From positions 124,001-188,000 of the forward strand of contig DAHVAL010000002.1 of NCBI GenBank assembly GCA_027314645.1: 64,000 nt of DNA, written 5' to 3'. Source of the stretch: Nitrospirota bacterium (lineage in GTDB: Bacteria; Nitrospirota; Leptospirillia; Leptospirillales; Leptospirillaceae). Position 1 is the first letter of the stretch. Each line of letters opens with the position of its first letter. The notes under the pieces are model-generated. The model saw only the letters and a program-made list of their open reading frames with translations. It searched no databases and was not told the origin of the DNA. Both the position numbers and the translations under genes were made by a program. Below, piece after piece: positions 52,464 through 62,375 of the stretch.

Positions 52464-53843
52464 GTGATCAAGATAACCCTTGCAGGAGTCAATCACAAAA
52501 CCGCTCCTGTTGAGATCAGGGAGAAAATCGCCTACCCGAAGGACACCTTCATCCCAGCCATAGACGCCCTCTCCAAGGAAGAAAGTGTCCTAGAGTGCGT
52601 CATTCTCTCTACCTGCAACCGGGTGGAAATCCTCACGATTACCTCGAACATTTATCCCGAACCTGAGTTTTTCACCGGCTTTTTCTCCCGCACCCATCCG
52701 TCGCTCGCATCGATTCCCATTCGCCCCCACCTCTACTACAAAACCGATATCGACGCCGTCGAACATCTCTTCAATGTGACCTCAAGTCTCGACTCCATGA
52801 TCGTGGGAGAACCGCAAATCACTGGACAGGTCAAAGAGGCCTTCGAATCCTGCAGGCGGGAAAATACCATCGGCCCCTATCTCAACCAGATTTTTCAACG
52901 GGCGGTGAGCACGGCAAAACGTGTCCGTTCGGAGACGGCCATCAGCCATCTTCCGGTCTCCATCAGCTATGCCGCCTGCCAACTGGCCCGAAAAATTTTC
53001 CAGAATATGTCCAATAAATCCGTCCTTCTCCTAGGCGGCGGGGAAATGGCCCAGCTGACCGCCAGACATATGAAGAAGATGGGGGTCCACTCCTTGACAG
53101 TCATGACCCGGGATCCCCAAAAAGGGATGCTTCTCGCCGGGGAATATGAGGCGGCTTTCGCGCCGATGGAGCGCCTGTCCGATGTGATGGCCGAGTCCGA
53201 CATGGTCGTATGTTCAACGGGAGCCGACACCTATCTCCTGACGGTCCCGATCATGGAAAAGGCCATGGAACAGAGAGGCTTCAAACCCCTTTTCCTCATC
53301 GATATCGCCGTCCCAAGGAATATCGATCCTGAGATTTCAAGGCTGTCCAACACCTTCCTGTACAATATCGATGATCTGAAAACGGTCGTGGAATCAAACC
53401 AAAAAGAACGGGAAATGGAAACCTTTGCCGCCCGTGAGATTGTCCAGCATGAGATCGCCCTCTTCCAGAAATGGCGCTCCGAGCGTTCCGCTGTTCCCTT
53501 GATTCAGGCCCTTCGGCGTCATACCGAAAAAATGTACAAATCCGAACTCGACCGTTTTTCAGGAACCCTCGACGGTCTTCCGGAAGAATCCAGAAAACAA
53601 GTCAAAATCCTGACCCAGTCCCTGATCAACAAGATGCTTCACCCCACCTACCAAACCCTGAGAAACTCCTCCAATATCGAGGAAGCATGGGAATGGATTT
53701 CCAGGTGCTATGGACTGCCACCGGAAATCCTGTCCCAGGAGGCCCTCTCTCCCTCCGAAGATTCCGAGAAAAAAGAGCCGGCTGACGCCGCCCTCGACTC
53801 TCCCCACTCAAATTTCCCCATTCCCGGCGAGCAATCCTGTTGA
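52464..53843 (+). CDS. hemA: Glutamyl-tRNA reductase
   Basis: It reduces glutamyl-tRNA to glutamate-1-semialdehyde, the first step of C5-pathway haem synthesis. The 459 residues include Gly-Val-Asn-His-Lys-Thr-Ala-Pro-Val-Glu-Ile-Arg-Glu at the N-terminus, catalytic Cys in Leu-Ser-Thr-Cys-Asn-Arg-Val-Glu near residue 51, and an NADPH-binding Leu-Leu-Gly-Gly-Gly-Glu-Met near residue 192. The C-terminal dimerisation helix is extended by a Pro/Ser/Glu-rich tail of about 30 residues. The GTG start follows GGAGG. It overlaps hemC by 4 bases. Confidence 0.97.
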   Translation: MIKITLAGVNHKTAPVEIREKIAYPKDTFIPAIDALSKEESVLECVILSTCNRVEILTITSNIYPEPEFFTGFFSRTHPSLASIPIRPHLYYKTDIDAVEHLFNVTSSLDSMIVGEPQITGQVKEAFESCRRENTIGPYLNQIFQRAVSTAKRVRSETAISHLPVSISYAACQLARKIFQNMSNKSVLLLGGGEMAQLTARHMKKMGVHSLTVMTRDPQKGMLLAGEYEAAFAPMERLSDVMAESDMVVCSTGADTYLLTVPIMEKAMEQRGFKPLFLIDIAVPRNIDPEISRLSNTFLYNIDDLKTVVESNQKEREMETFAAREIVQHEIALFQKWRSERSAVPLIQALRRHTEKMYKSELDRFSGTLDGLPEESRKQVKILTQSLINKMLHPTYQTLRNSSNIEEAWEWISRCYGLPPEILSQEALSPSEDSEKKEPADAALDSPHSNFPIPGEQSC

Positions 53844-54781
53844 CCACACCACGTTCTGTCTCTCCGATAAAAATTGGAACCCGTGGATCCGAACTTGCCC
53901 TATGGCAGGCCCGTCACGTCGCGGAATTAATCGAAAAGATCACTGGGATTCCTTCCGAACTGACGATTATCAAAACGACGGGCGATATGATTCTGGCGGT
54001 TCCCCTTTCGGAAGTTGGAGGAAAAGGTCTTTTCGTCAAGGAAATCGAAGAAGCCCTTCTCGACCGCTCGATCGATCTTGCCGTTCACAGCATGAAGGAT
54101 GTTCCTGCCTATCTACCGGAAGGGCTGATTCTCGGGGCAATCCTTTCCCGGGAAGATCCCAGGGATGCCTTCGTCTCCGTCAATTTTCCCGCCCTGGAGG
54201 CGCTCCCGCCGGGGGCCCGCGTCGGAACCTCCTCTCTCAGGAGGATCGCCCAACTTCGTCATTTTCGTTCGGACCTTGAATTTAAAGCGCTTCGCGGAAA
54301 TGTGGGAACGCGGCTCAGAAAGCTTGAAGAAGGGCAGGTCGACGCGATCATCCTTGCCGCTGCAGGACTGATCAGACTCGGATTTGCCGAACGAATCCGC
54401 CAGTATCTTCCCCCCTCCCTGTCCCTTCCGGCCGTCGGTCAGGGAGCCCTGGGGCTGGAGATCCGGCAAGAAGACAGCCGGATGGGCGAGATTCTTTCAC
54501 GCATCAACGACAAAGAAACCTCTCTGTGCGTCCAGGCCGAACGAGGATTTCTTGAAATCCTCAATGGTGGGTGCCAGCTCCCCCTTGCCGCCCAGGCCAG
54601 GTTTCTTCCGGACAGCCGTCTTGAAATCGTCGCCCGAGTGCTCAATCCGGAAGGGACCGTTCTTCTTGAGGAAATCCTGACAGGTGAGACCGACCGCGCG
54701 TATGAGCTGGGAGCGCGGGCCGGGAAAAAGCTCCTCGAGAGAGGTGGCAAGGCGTTGCTTGAGGCCGTTCTGTCCCGTTGA
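53840..54781 (+). CDS. hemC: Porphobilinogen deaminase
   Basis: It polymerises four porphobilinogens to hydroxymethylbilane. The 313 residues contain Ile-Gly-Thr-Arg-Gly-Ser-Glu-Leu-Ala-Leu-Trp-Gln-Ala near the N-terminus and the dipyrromethane-binding Cys in Leu-Asn-Gly-Gly-Cys-Gln-Leu-Pro near residue 240. The start is TTG, overlapping the hemA stop (TTGA). Confidence 0.97.
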   Translation: MTTPRSVSPIKIGTRGSELALWQARHVAELIEKITGIPSELTIIKTTGDMILAVPLSEVGGKGLFVKEIEEALLDRSIDLAVHSMKDVPAYLPEGLILGAILSREDPRDAFVSVNFPALEALPPGARVGTSSLRRIAQLRHFRSDLEFKALRGNVGTRLRKLEEGQVDAIILAAAGLIRLGFAERIRQYLPPSLSLPAVGQGALGLEIRQEDSRMGEILSRINDKETSLCVQAERGFLEILNGGCQLPLAAQARFLPDSRLEIVARVLNPEGTVLLEEILTGETDRAYELGARAGKKLLERGGKALLEAVLSR

Positions 54782-54907
54782 CCCGTTCAGGACATTTCCT
54801 TCCCCGGTTCTCTTGAAGACCCGGCACCCCCCGCCTCATAATAAAATTTCGAACAAAGAATTCAGGGACATCCGCTCATTTTCCAATACCCGAGATACGA
54901 GGAGTTC

Positions 54908-56560
54908 ATGACAGATCCACCCGCCGATTTGAGCTCGACCTTCAAAAACCTCCTTCCCCGAGTCCACCTCGTCGGGGCTGGGCCGGGAGACCCCGGTCTC
55001 CTCACGCAAAAAGGGGCCCAGCTTCTTTCGACCGCGGATGTCATCCTCTACGACCATCTCGTTCCCCTCGAACTTTTGGATCTCGCCTCCCCCGCCGCTC
55101 TTTTGATCGACGTGGGAAAGATTCGCAACCATCCCGTGATGACTCAGCAGGAAATCGAGGCCACCATGATCGACCATGCGCGTCAAGGCCGCATCGTGGT
55201 TCGGCTCAAAGGCGGGGACCCCTTCATGTTTGGACGGGGAGGGGAGGAAGCCCAGGCTCTTCAAAAGGCGGGCATTCCCTTTGCGGTTGTCCCCGGCATC
55301 TCCTCTCCCATCGCGGTTCCGGCCTATGCAGGCGTCCCGGTGACTCACCGGGATTTCAACTCCCGGCTTGTCATCCTGACGGGCCATGACAACCCTTCAG
55401 TGTGGAGCGACAACGATCTTGCCTCCCTGGCTCTTCCGAACCAGACGATTGTTGTTCTCATGGGCGTGATGTACATGAAGCAGTTCGCCAAAAGACTGGT
55501 TCATGCCGGACTTCCCAAGGAAACCCCCGCCTTGATCGTCCGATGGGGAACCACAGCCAGACAGGAAAGCTTTGAAACCCCCCTTGGAGACCTTGAGAAT
55601 TTTCTCGAAGAGAATCCGGTGTCTCCCCCTGCCATTCTTCTGATCGGAGAAGTGGTCCGCGTCCGCTCGGAAATCGGATGGGTTCACCGACTCCCCCTCT
55701 TCGGGAAACGGATCCTTTTGACCCGTGAACGAGAACGTTCCGAGGAATTGGGAAGAATGTTCGAAACTCTTGGGGCCTCTGTCGTTTCTTGCCCCACAGT
55801 GTCGATCATTCCTGCGCTTTCGGAAAACTTCGACACCGCCCTTTCGCATCTCAAGGAATACGCCTGGCTCGTTTTCCTGAGCCCCAACGGAGTCCGGCAC
55901 TTTTTCCGGGAACTCTCAAGACGACACTGGGATCTACGTGTCCTTGCGGGTCTTAGGATATTTTCCATGGGATCTTCGACGACCGAGGCCCTCTCCTCGG
56001 TCGGCATCCTTCCCGACGCATCTCCGGAGAGTTCCCATGGAGCGGGAGTGGTCAACGCCTTCGCCGCGTTCTCCCTTCCCGATCGCAGCAAGATTCTCCT
56101 TGTGAGGGGAGACAGGGGCTCCGGAGTGATTCCGGAGGGCCTCAAAAAACTCGGGCACGACGTCGACACCATCGGGGTCTATGAAAATATCCTTCCCGAA
56201 ATCCCCCCCTACAAAAGAGAGCGCCTGAACACCTTCATCGAGGATCACTCGATAGACCTGGCGATTTATTACAGCCCCTCGGCCTTTACAGGTCTTTGCG
56301 AACTGTTCCCCGAGCTTCTCCCTCGAATCATGTCGATTCCGAGCCTTGCCATCGGTCCTACGACGAAGGCGGCACTTGAGAAGGGCCCGGCATCAACGAT
56401 CCTCCTTTCCAGATTGCCCACCAACTCAGGAATTCTTGAAGCCGCACTGGATTTCCTTTCCCCAATGGGGAATAATTCTGGTGGCTTCGGAAGATCCAAC
56501 ACCACAGCCTCCTCTTCCGAGGAGTCCACCTTTAATAACGAGGAACAGGTATCCCCTTGA
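54908..56560 (+). CDS. cobA-hemD: CobA-HemD fusion: uroporphyrinogen-III methyltransferase and synthase
   Basis: 550 residues with two domains. Residues 15-260 are a SAM uroporphyrinogen-III C-methyltransferase (Leu-Val-Gly-Ala-Gly-Pro-Gly-Asp-Pro-Gly-Leu-Leu-Thr, Arg-Leu-Lys-Gly-Gly-Asp-Pro-Phe-x-Phe-Gly-Arg-Gly). From about 268 onward is a HemD synthase domain (Ile-Leu-Leu-Thr-Arg, Leu-Val-Phe-Leu-Ser-Pro-Asn-Gly-Val). One protein thus closes the ring and can divert it to sirohaem/cobalamin. The ATG has GAGGAG upstream. There is no CysG-type dehydrogenase part. Confidence 0.94.
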   Translation: MTDPPADLSSTFKNLLPRVHLVGAGPGDPGLLTQKGAQLLSTADVILYDHLVPLELLDLASPAALLIDVGKIRNHPVMTQQEIEATMIDHARQGRIVVRLKGGDPFMFGRGGEEAQALQKAGIPFAVVPGISSPIAVPAYAGVPVTHRDFNSRLVILTGHDNPSVWSDNDLASLALPNQTIVVLMGVMYMKQFAKRLVHAGLPKETPALIVRWGTTARQESFETPLGDLENFLEENPVSPPAILLIGEVVRVRSEIGWVHRLPLFGKRILLTRERERSEELGRMFETLGASVVSCPTVSIIPALSENFDTALSHLKEYAWLVFLSPNGVRHFFRELSRRHWDLRVLAGLRIFSMGSSTTEALSSVGILPDASPESSHGAGVVNAFAAFSLPDRSKILLVRGDRGSGVIPEGLKKLGHDVDTIGVYENILPEIPPYKRERLNTFIEDHSIDLAIYYSPSAFTGLCELFPELLPRIMSIPSLAIGPTTKAALEKGPASTILLSRLPTNSGILEAALDFLSPMGNNSGGFGRSNTTASSSEESTFNNEEQVSP

Positions 56561-57537
56561 GCCATCCCATCGAACGTCCCAGGCGCCTTCGAAAATCCCC
56601 CTCCATTCGAAATCTGGTCCGGGAAGTGGACCTCGCTCCTGAACATCTGATTCTTCCGCTCTTCGTGACATGGGGAAAAAACCGCAAGGAACCGATCTCG
56701 TCCATGCCGAATGTCTTTCGGTACTCCACCGACCTGCTTCCGGACATTCTCGACGAGGCTTGGAATGCCGGGGTCCGAACCGTCCTGCTCTTCGGAATCC
56801 CTGAAATCAAGGATGACTCTGGCTCGGAAGCGCTCAATCCCGACGGACCGGTCCCCCTTGCAATCGGAGCGATCCGAACCCATAATCCCGGTTTCGTCAT
56901 CATGACGGACGTCTGCATCGACGAATACACGACCCACGGCCATTGCGGCCTCGTGTGCGGCGACACGATCCAGAACGATCCCACGCTCGACATCCTCGCC
57001 AACATGGCGCTCCTTCATGCCCAGGCCGGCGCGGATATCGTGGCCCCGTCGGACATGATGGATGGACGTGTCCTCGCGATCAGACACATGCTCGACCAGA
57101 ACGCTTTCACCGATACGCTGATCCTTTCCTACGCCGTCAAATATGCCTCTGCCCTTTACGGCCCCTTTCGCGACGCCATGATGTCGGGCCCCCAGTTTGG
57201 AGACCGCTCCTCGTATCAGATGGATTTCCGGGGCATTAAGGACGCAATGAGAGAAGCACGACTGGATGCGGAAGAAGGGGCCGACATTCTTATGGTCAAA
57301 CCCGCCCAAGCCTATCTCGATATCATTGTCCGTGTTTCCGGAATGACGGATCTTCCCGTTGCGGCCTACCAAGTCTCGGGGGAGTATTCGATGATCGTGG
57401 CCGCCGGACAAAACGGGTGGATCGACCAGGATCGGGTGGTGATCGAAACCCTGACCGCCATTCGTCGGGCCGGGGCCCAGATGATCGTCACCTACTTCGC
57501 CGTCGAGGCGGCAAAGATCCTCTCCCGCCGTCCATGA
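56557..57537 (+). CDS. hemB: Delta-aminolevulinic acid dehydratase
   Basis: It condenses two ALA molecules to porphobilinogen. The 326 residues include Leu-Ile-Leu-Pro-Leu-Phe-Val near residue 28, a metal-site region Asp-Val-Cys-Ile-Asp-Glu-Tyr-Thr-x-His-Gly-His-Cys-Gly near residue 117, and both active-site lysines (Tyr-Ala-Val-Lys-Tyr-Ala; Met-Val-Lys-Pro-Ala). Only some cysteines of the zinc triad are present, so the Zn/Mg class is mixed. The TTG start overlaps the cobA-hemD stop. Confidence 0.97.
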   Translation: MSHPIERPRRLRKSPSIRNLVREVDLAPEHLILPLFVTWGKNRKEPISSMPNVFRYSTDLLPDILDEAWNAGVRTVLLFGIPEIKDDSGSEALNPDGPVPLAIGAIRTHNPGFVIMTDVCIDEYTTHGHCGLVCGDTIQNDPTLDILANMALLHAQAGADIVAPSDMMDGRVLAIRHMLDQNAFTDTLILSYAVKYASALYGPFRDAMMSGPQFGDRSSYQMDFRGIKDAMREARLDAEEGADILMVKPAQAYLDIIVRVSGMTDLPVAAYQVSGEYSMIVAAGQNGWIDQDRVVIETLTAIRRAGAQMIVTYFAVEAAKILSRRP

Positions 57538-58499
57538 AAACCTTCAGGGGAAATCTGAATACGCTCCGAGGAACTCTCCCCCAAGGCCCTCACGCCGTGA
57601 CCATCGGAAACTTCGACGGGATCCATGCCGGCCATCAATTTCTTCTGAAGACCCTGATGGACAAGGCCAAGTCCCTCAAGGTCCCCTCTCTTCTTTTGAC
57701 CTTTGATCCCCATCCTCTTTTCGTCCTGTCTCCAGACACCCCTTTTCGGATGATCATGTCTCCCGAACAAAAGGAAGAGGTTCTCTCCCAACTCGGGCTC
57801 GACACCCTCGTGGTCCTGTCCTTCGACCCTACGATTCGGAGATTGTCCCCCGCGGACTTCTCCCGATTGGTGCTCTGGGATCTTTTCCATCCGGCGGCCC
57901 TGATCATCGGGGAAGGGTTTCGGTTTGGAAGCGGGCGATCAGGTTCGATCGACGACCTCAAATCCGTCCTCGGACCGCTCGGGACAGAGGTTTTTTCCCT
58001 CCCAGCCCTTCAAGAACAGGGGATGCGTGTCTCCAGTTCGCGAATCCGCAAAGCCGTCGACCATGGGGAGATCGAAGAAGCCAATCGTCTTCTGACGCGG
58101 GCGATCGAAATCGCCGGACCCATTTCCACAGGGGAGAGGAGGGGCCGCAAATTGGGATTCCCGACCCTCAACCTCATTCCCCCCGACCATCGCCTCATTC
58201 CCCCTCCCGGAGTCTATGCCACCCGAACCCTGCTCGGCGGAAGGAGCTATGACGGGGCGACCTATATCGGAACGAAGCCCACCTTCGGCACTCACAGGCC
58301 GGTGGTTGAAACCCACCTTTTTGCCTTCGACAGGGAGTGCTACGGAGAATTTCATCGGGTTTTCTTCTTCCACCGAATCCGGGGAGAACGCTCCTTCGGG
58401 AGCATTGATGCCCTCAAGGCCCAGATCGGGGCCGATGTCGAAGAAGCGAGGAAGTTTCTTCATGACCACCCCTTTACAGGATCCCCACGTCCCCTTTGA
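57534..58499 (+). CDS. ribF: Bifunctional riboflavin kinase/FMN adenylyltransferase
   Basis: It makes FMN and FAD from riboflavin. With the ATG overlapping the hemB stop it has 321 residues. The adenylyltransferase domain has Ile-Gly-Asn-Phe-Asp-Gly-Ile-His-x-Gly-His near residue 24 and a Ser-Ser-Ser-Arg-Ile-Arg box near residue 164. The riboflavin kinase domain has Arg-Gly-Arg-Lys-Leu-Gly-Phe-Pro-Thr-Leu-Asn near residue 202. The last 38 bases overlap tilS. Confidence 0.95.
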   Translation: MKTFRGNLNTLRGTLPQGPHAVTIGNFDGIHAGHQFLLKTLMDKAKSLKVPSLLLTFDPHPLFVLSPDTPFRMIMSPEQKEEVLSQLGLDTLVVLSFDPTIRRLSPADFSRLVLWDLFHPAALIIGEGFRFGSGRSGSIDDLKSVLGPLGTEVFSLPALQEQGMRVSSSRIRKAVDHGEIEEANRLLTRAIEIAGPISTGERRGRKLGFPTLNLIPPDHRLIPPPGVYATRTLLGGRSYDGATYIGTKPTFGTHRPVVETHLFAFDRECYGEFHRVFFFHRIRGERSFGSIDALKAQIGADVEEARKFLHDHPFTGSPRPL

Positions 58500-59955
58500 A
58501 GCGAAAATTCGGGATTTTCTTTTGCGCCACCATCTTCTTACGGAGGGGCAGGGAGAGCCGCGGTTCCGGGAATGGGGGGTCGGTCTTTCGGGAGGGGGAG
58601 ATTCGGTGTTTCTCGCCTATTTTCTCTCTCGGCTCTGTCCTTCTTCGGTCTCCCTCTCCCTCGTCCATTTCAATCACCGCACCCACCCCGGGAAAAACCT
58701 GGAAGATGCGGAATTCGTTAGGGATTTTTCCAGAAAGGTCGGCGTCCCTCTCGATTATGGCGAATCTCCCTCAAAGGAGACTCACCGGCCGGGAATTTCG
58801 GAAACGGTCCTTCGTGAGGAACGCCAATATTATTTCCAGGGGCTCCTGAAATCCCGGCCGAAAATGGCCCTGTTTCTCGCCCATCAGAGAGATGACCGCA
58901 TCGAAACCGTCCTTGCGAATCTCTTCAGGGGAGGCGGGCCCCGGTCCATCATCGGCATTTCCCCGGTAACCCGAAAGAGAGTTTTCCGGCCCCTCCTCGA
59001 AATCGGGCGCGAGGAAATCCGCACCTTCCTGCTTCAATCCGCGATCCCGTTCAGAAACGACCCGGAAAATACGAACATGGCCCATCTCAGAAACAGAACC
59101 CGTCATGAACTCAGGGCCGCCATCGATGGCTTCTTTCCTCCCCATGGAACCTCCCATCTCTCTCGCCTAGCGGATTTGATGGAACGGGAGCTTCAAGGAC
59201 CGTCCCTTTCTCCTGCACTTCTGTGCAGGCGGGAGTCAGCGGGCATCATCGGATTTTCCCTCTTTCTTTACAAGTCGCTGCGTCCTTCTGCCCAAGGAGA
59301 CTTCCTGAGGGCCTTGCTGAACCGTCAATCCGACCTGGGTATTCCCGTCCCTCCGGAACGGAATCTCCTTCGGACCCTCGACAACTCTGATCCCGGGACA
59401 AACCGTCAGAACTTTCCCCTTGGTGTGGGATGGTCGATCAGTATTGTCTTTGGACAAGCGGATCTGGTATACAAATACCCTGGCACCGACAAATGGCATC
59501 TTGAGCTCAATAGGACGCGGGTCCCGGATTTCTTAGCCTCCCGCAACATTGCGCTCCCGCGAGGAGGCTCGCTCCTTTTCTCCCGGACGGATCCCCAGGA
59601 GAGCGAGACCCCTCAGAAGGTACGGGCGGGCATATCGGTCCGGGTCAGGCTTTGCGGAGAGAATTCCCCCGACTCCTCCTTCTCCGTCAGATACTGGTCG
59701 CCCGGCCTGGGCCTCTTTCCTGAACCCGAATCGCCTGTTCATAAGACCGTGGCCGCCTTCTGGAAAGATCGTTCCTTGGCCTGGGCGCGAAAGCTGAGAC
59801 TCCCCATCCTTTGCCGGGGGCCTCGCGCGCTCTGGATTCCCTGCATACTCGACAGATCGGGCCATTTACCGGACAATGGACCAGGAGAGGATATCCAAAT
59901 AACATTTCAGGAGCGGGAGCGATCCGAGTGGAAAAAATTTTTGGAAAACCCCTGA
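58462..59955 (+). CDS. tilS: tRNA(Ile)-lysidine synthase
   Basis: It converts C34 of the AUA-reading tRNA-Ile to lysidine. 497 residues. The PP-loop Gly-Leu-Ser-Gly-Gly-Gly-Asp-Ser lies near residue 41, and His-Phe-Asn-His and Ala-His-Gln-Arg-Asp-Asp-x-x-Glu-Thr follow. A central helical domain and a C-terminal substrate-binding domain complete it. The ATG lies inside the end of ribF. The next frame upstream is only the ribF shadow. Confidence 0.92.
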   Translation: MTTPLQDPHVPFEAKIRDFLLRHHLLTEGQGEPRFREWGVGLSGGGDSVFLAYFLSRLCPSSVSLSLVHFNHRTHPGKNLEDAEFVRDFSRKVGVPLDYGESPSKETHRPGISETVLREERQYYFQGLLKSRPKMALFLAHQRDDRIETVLANLFRGGGPRSIIGISPVTRKRVFRPLLEIGREEIRTFLLQSAIPFRNDPENTNMAHLRNRTRHELRAAIDGFFPPHGTSHLSRLADLMERELQGPSLSPALLCRRESAGIIGFSLFLYKSLRPSAQGDFLRALLNRQSDLGIPVPPERNLLRTLDNSDPGTNRQNFPLGVGWSISIVFGQADLVYKYPGTDKWHLELNRTRVPDFLASRNIALPRGGSLLFSRTDPQESETPQKVRAGISVRVRLCGENSPDSSFSVRYWSPGLGLFPEPESPVHKTVAAFWKDRSLAWARKLRLPILCRGPRALWIPCILDRSGHLPDNGPGEDIQITFQERERSEWKKFLENP

Positions 59956-60455
59956 TCACCCAGGAAGAGATTGTCCATCGCATTCGCGAACTCGGCTTAC
60001 GGATCACCCGGGATTATGAAGGGAAAAATCTCGTCCTCATCGGCATATTGAAGGGGGCCTTCGCCTTCACGGCCGACCTTGCCCGATCCATCGGGATTCC
60101 CGCCCAGATCGACTTTCTGATGACCTCTTCCGCCCCCTCCTCCGATGGAACCGGGACGACCCGCCTTCTATCGGAACCCTCCATCAATCTGAAGGGAACG
60201 GATGTCCTTGTCATAGAAGACATCGTGGATTCGGGGAAAACCGCGAAGCTCATCTTGGAGACCCTGGACAAGCATCATCCTGAAAGCATCCGCTTTTGCG
60301 CCCTTCTCGATAAAACGGGCGGCCGGGAGATGCCCTTTTCGCCCGACTACACCGGATTCTCGATCCCGAACCGGTTCGTGATCGGGTACGGGCTCGATTA
60401 CAAAAACAAATATCGCACTCTCCCTTTCATCGCCGTCCTCGAACAGACCTCCTGA
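59928..60455 (+). CDS. hpt: Hypoxanthine phosphoribosyltransferase
   Basis: It salvages hypoxanthine/guanine. The GTG start (Val-Glu-Lys-Ile-Phe-Gly-Lys) gives 175 residues, the normal length. Gly-Ile-Leu-Lys-Gly-Ala near residue 45 and the PRPP-binding Val-Ile-Glu-Asp-Ile-Val-Asp-Ser-Gly-Lys-Thr near residue 98 are intact. It overlaps tilS by 28 bases. The tilS-hpt-ftsH order is widespread in bacteria. Confidence 0.95.
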   Translation: MEKIFGKPLITQEEIVHRIRELGLRITRDYEGKNLVLIGILKGAFAFTADLARSIGIPAQIDFLMTSSAPSSDGTGTTRLLSEPSINLKGTDVLVIEDIVDSGKTAKLILETLDKHHPESIRFCALLDKTGGREMPFSPDYTGFSIPNRFVIGYGLDYKNKYRTLPFIAVLEQTS

Positions 60456-60515
60456 TTTGAAATTAAGAGCCACGAGGAATCCATTCTCCTCCAGCGCTTT
60501 ATCCATGAAATCCGA

Positions 60516-60544
60516 TTGAAGAGGTGTAGGCTCCATGCTAGAAT
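60516..60544 (+). promoter_or_regulatory. sigma-70 promoter for ftsH
   Basis: TTGAAG (60516-60521), a 17-base spacer and TAGAAT (60539-60544) with an upstream TGC (extended -10), 35 bases before the ftsH start. The 120-base gap after hpt shows no clear terminator, so read-through may also occur. Confidence 0.6.
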
Positions 60545-60578
60545 CAAGAAGCGTACCCCTTGAAGGAGGAACCTGTTG

Positions 60579-62375
60579 ATGAAGCCGTTCTACAAGAATC
60601 TTGCCCTCTGGTTGATTATCGGGATTGTCGTGTTTCTCGTGTTTGACATGTTCCAGTTCCGCCAGCCTTCCTCCCAGAACCTGATTTACTCCGACTTCAT
60701 TTCCAAGCTGGATTCGAATCAGATCAGCGAGGTGACCATTAAACAAAATCACATCAACGGCGTCATGAAGGATGGATCGCATTTCCAAACCTATGCCGCC
60801 AATGATCCGAATCTGGTGGAAGAACTTCAGAAGAGAAACGTCCGCATCATCGCCGTTCCTCCCGGAGAAAGCCCCTGGTATATGAGTCTTCTGATCTCGT
60901 GGGGACCGATCATCGTCCTGGTCCTCCTATGGGTCTTTTTCATGCGCCAGATGCAGACCGGCGGGAACAAAGCGATGTCGTTCGGAAAATCGCGCGCAAA
61001 AATGATGACGGAGGACAAAAAGAAAATCACCTTCGCGGATGTTGCCGGAGTCGACGAGGCGAAAGAGGAGGTCTTTGAAATCGTCGAATTTCTGAAAGAT
61101 CCCTCCAAGTTTCAGAGGCTCGGAGGACATATCCCGAAGGGAGTCCTTGTTGTCGGCCCCCCTGGGACGGGAAAGACTTTGCTCGCGAAGGCGATCGCCG
61201 GAGAGGCGGACGTTCCGTTTTTCCATATCAGCGGTTCCGATTTTGTCGAGATGTTTGTCGGCGTCGGAGCATCCCGCGTCCGCGATCTTTTCGAGCAGGG
61301 AAAGAAAAATGCTCCCTGCATCATCTTTATCGATGAAATTGACGCGGTGGGACGCCACCGGGGGGCGGGACTCGGGGGAGGTCACGATGAGCGTGAGCAG
61401 ACCTTAAACCAGCTCCTCGTCGAAATGGACGGCTTCGAAAGCAATGAAGGGGTCATTCTTATCGCCGCGACAAACAGGCCGGATGTTTTGGACCCCGCTC
61501 TTCTGAGGCCAGGGCGCTTTGATCGTCAGATCATTGTCGGAAAGCCGGACCTGAAGGGGCGTATCAAAATCCTGGAAGTTCACACGAAAAAGATCCCCCT
61601 CGACTCCTCGGTCAATCTTGAAACCGTTGCCCGCGGCACCCCCGGTTTTTCGGGAGCCGATCTGGCCAACCTCGTCAACGAGGCGGCCCTTCTTGCGGCG
61701 CGTCGCGACAAGAAGGTTGTCGAGATGAGCGAGTTCGAAGATGCCAAGGACAAGGTGCTTATGGGAGTCGAACGCAAGTCGATCCTCATCACGGAGGACG
61801 AAAAGCGCGTGACGGCTTTCCACGAGGCCGGCCACACCCTTGTGGCCAAGCTCATTCCCGGGACCGATCCGGTTCACAAGGTCTCCATCATCCCGAGAGG
61901 AAGAGCCCTCGGGGTCACCCAACAGCTGCCGACCGATGACCGCTACACCTATGGCAAGGACTTTCTTCTCAACAACATTGCCATCCTCATGGGCGGACGT
62001 GTCGCGGAAGAACTGGTGACTCATTCGATCACCACCGGAGCGGGGAACGACATTGAACGCGCCACCGATCTCGCGCGAAAAATGGTGTGTGAGTGGGGCA
62101 TGAGCGATAAGCTTGGCCCCATCACCTTTGCCCAGAAGAACGATGAGATCTTCCTAGGGCGAGAAATGTTCCAGCGGCGGGACTACAGCGAATCAACCGC
62201 CATCGATATCGACCGGGAGGTGAGCGGCATCATCTTCGATGCCTACGCCAAGGCCAAAAGCCTGATCTCGGGACAAATGAAGGCCCTGACCAATATCGCC
62301 GAAGCTCTCCTGGAAAAAGAAACGCTCGATTCTCCCCAAATCGACGCCCTTATCCAGGCGGCCAATGCCCCCTGA
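60579..62375 (+). CDS. ftsH: ATP-dependent zinc metalloprotease FtsH
   Basis: This membrane AAA+ protease degrades membrane and regulatory proteins (in Gram-negatives including LpxC). 598 residues. Two membrane segments (about 9-25 and 100-120) flank a small periplasmic domain. The AAA domain has Gly-Pro-Pro-Gly-Thr-Gly-Lys-Thr near residue 195, and the zinc site is His415-Glu416-x2-His419. The ATG follows AAGGAGG. A TTG one codon earlier is possible. It overlaps folP by 11 bases. Confidence 0.98.
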   Translation: MKPFYKNLALWLIIGIVVFLVFDMFQFRQPSSQNLIYSDFISKLDSNQISEVTIKQNHINGVMKDGSHFQTYAANDPNLVEELQKRNVRIIAVPPGESPWYMSLLISWGPIIVLVLLWVFFMRQMQTGGNKAMSFGKSRAKMMTEDKKKITFADVAGVDEAKEEVFEIVEFLKDPSKFQRLGGHIPKGVLVVGPPGTGKTLLAKAIAGEADVPFFHISGSDFVEMFVGVGASRVRDLFEQGKKNAPCIIFIDEIDAVGRHRGAGLGGGHDEREQTLNQLLVEMDGFESNEGVILIAATNRPDVLDPALLRPGRFDRQIIVGKPDLKGRIKILEVHTKKIPLDSSVNLETVARGTPGFSGADLANLVNEAALLAARRDKKVVEMSEFEDAKDKVLMGVERKSILITEDEKRVTAFHEAGHTLVAKLIPGTDPVHKVSIIPRGRALGVTQQLPTDDRYTYGKDFLLNNIAILMGGRVAEELVTHSITTGAGNDIERATDLARKMVCEWGMSDKLGPITFAQKNDEIFLGREMFQRRDYSESTAIDIDREVSGIIFDAYAKAKSLISGQMKALTNIAEALLEKETLDSPQIDALIQAANAP

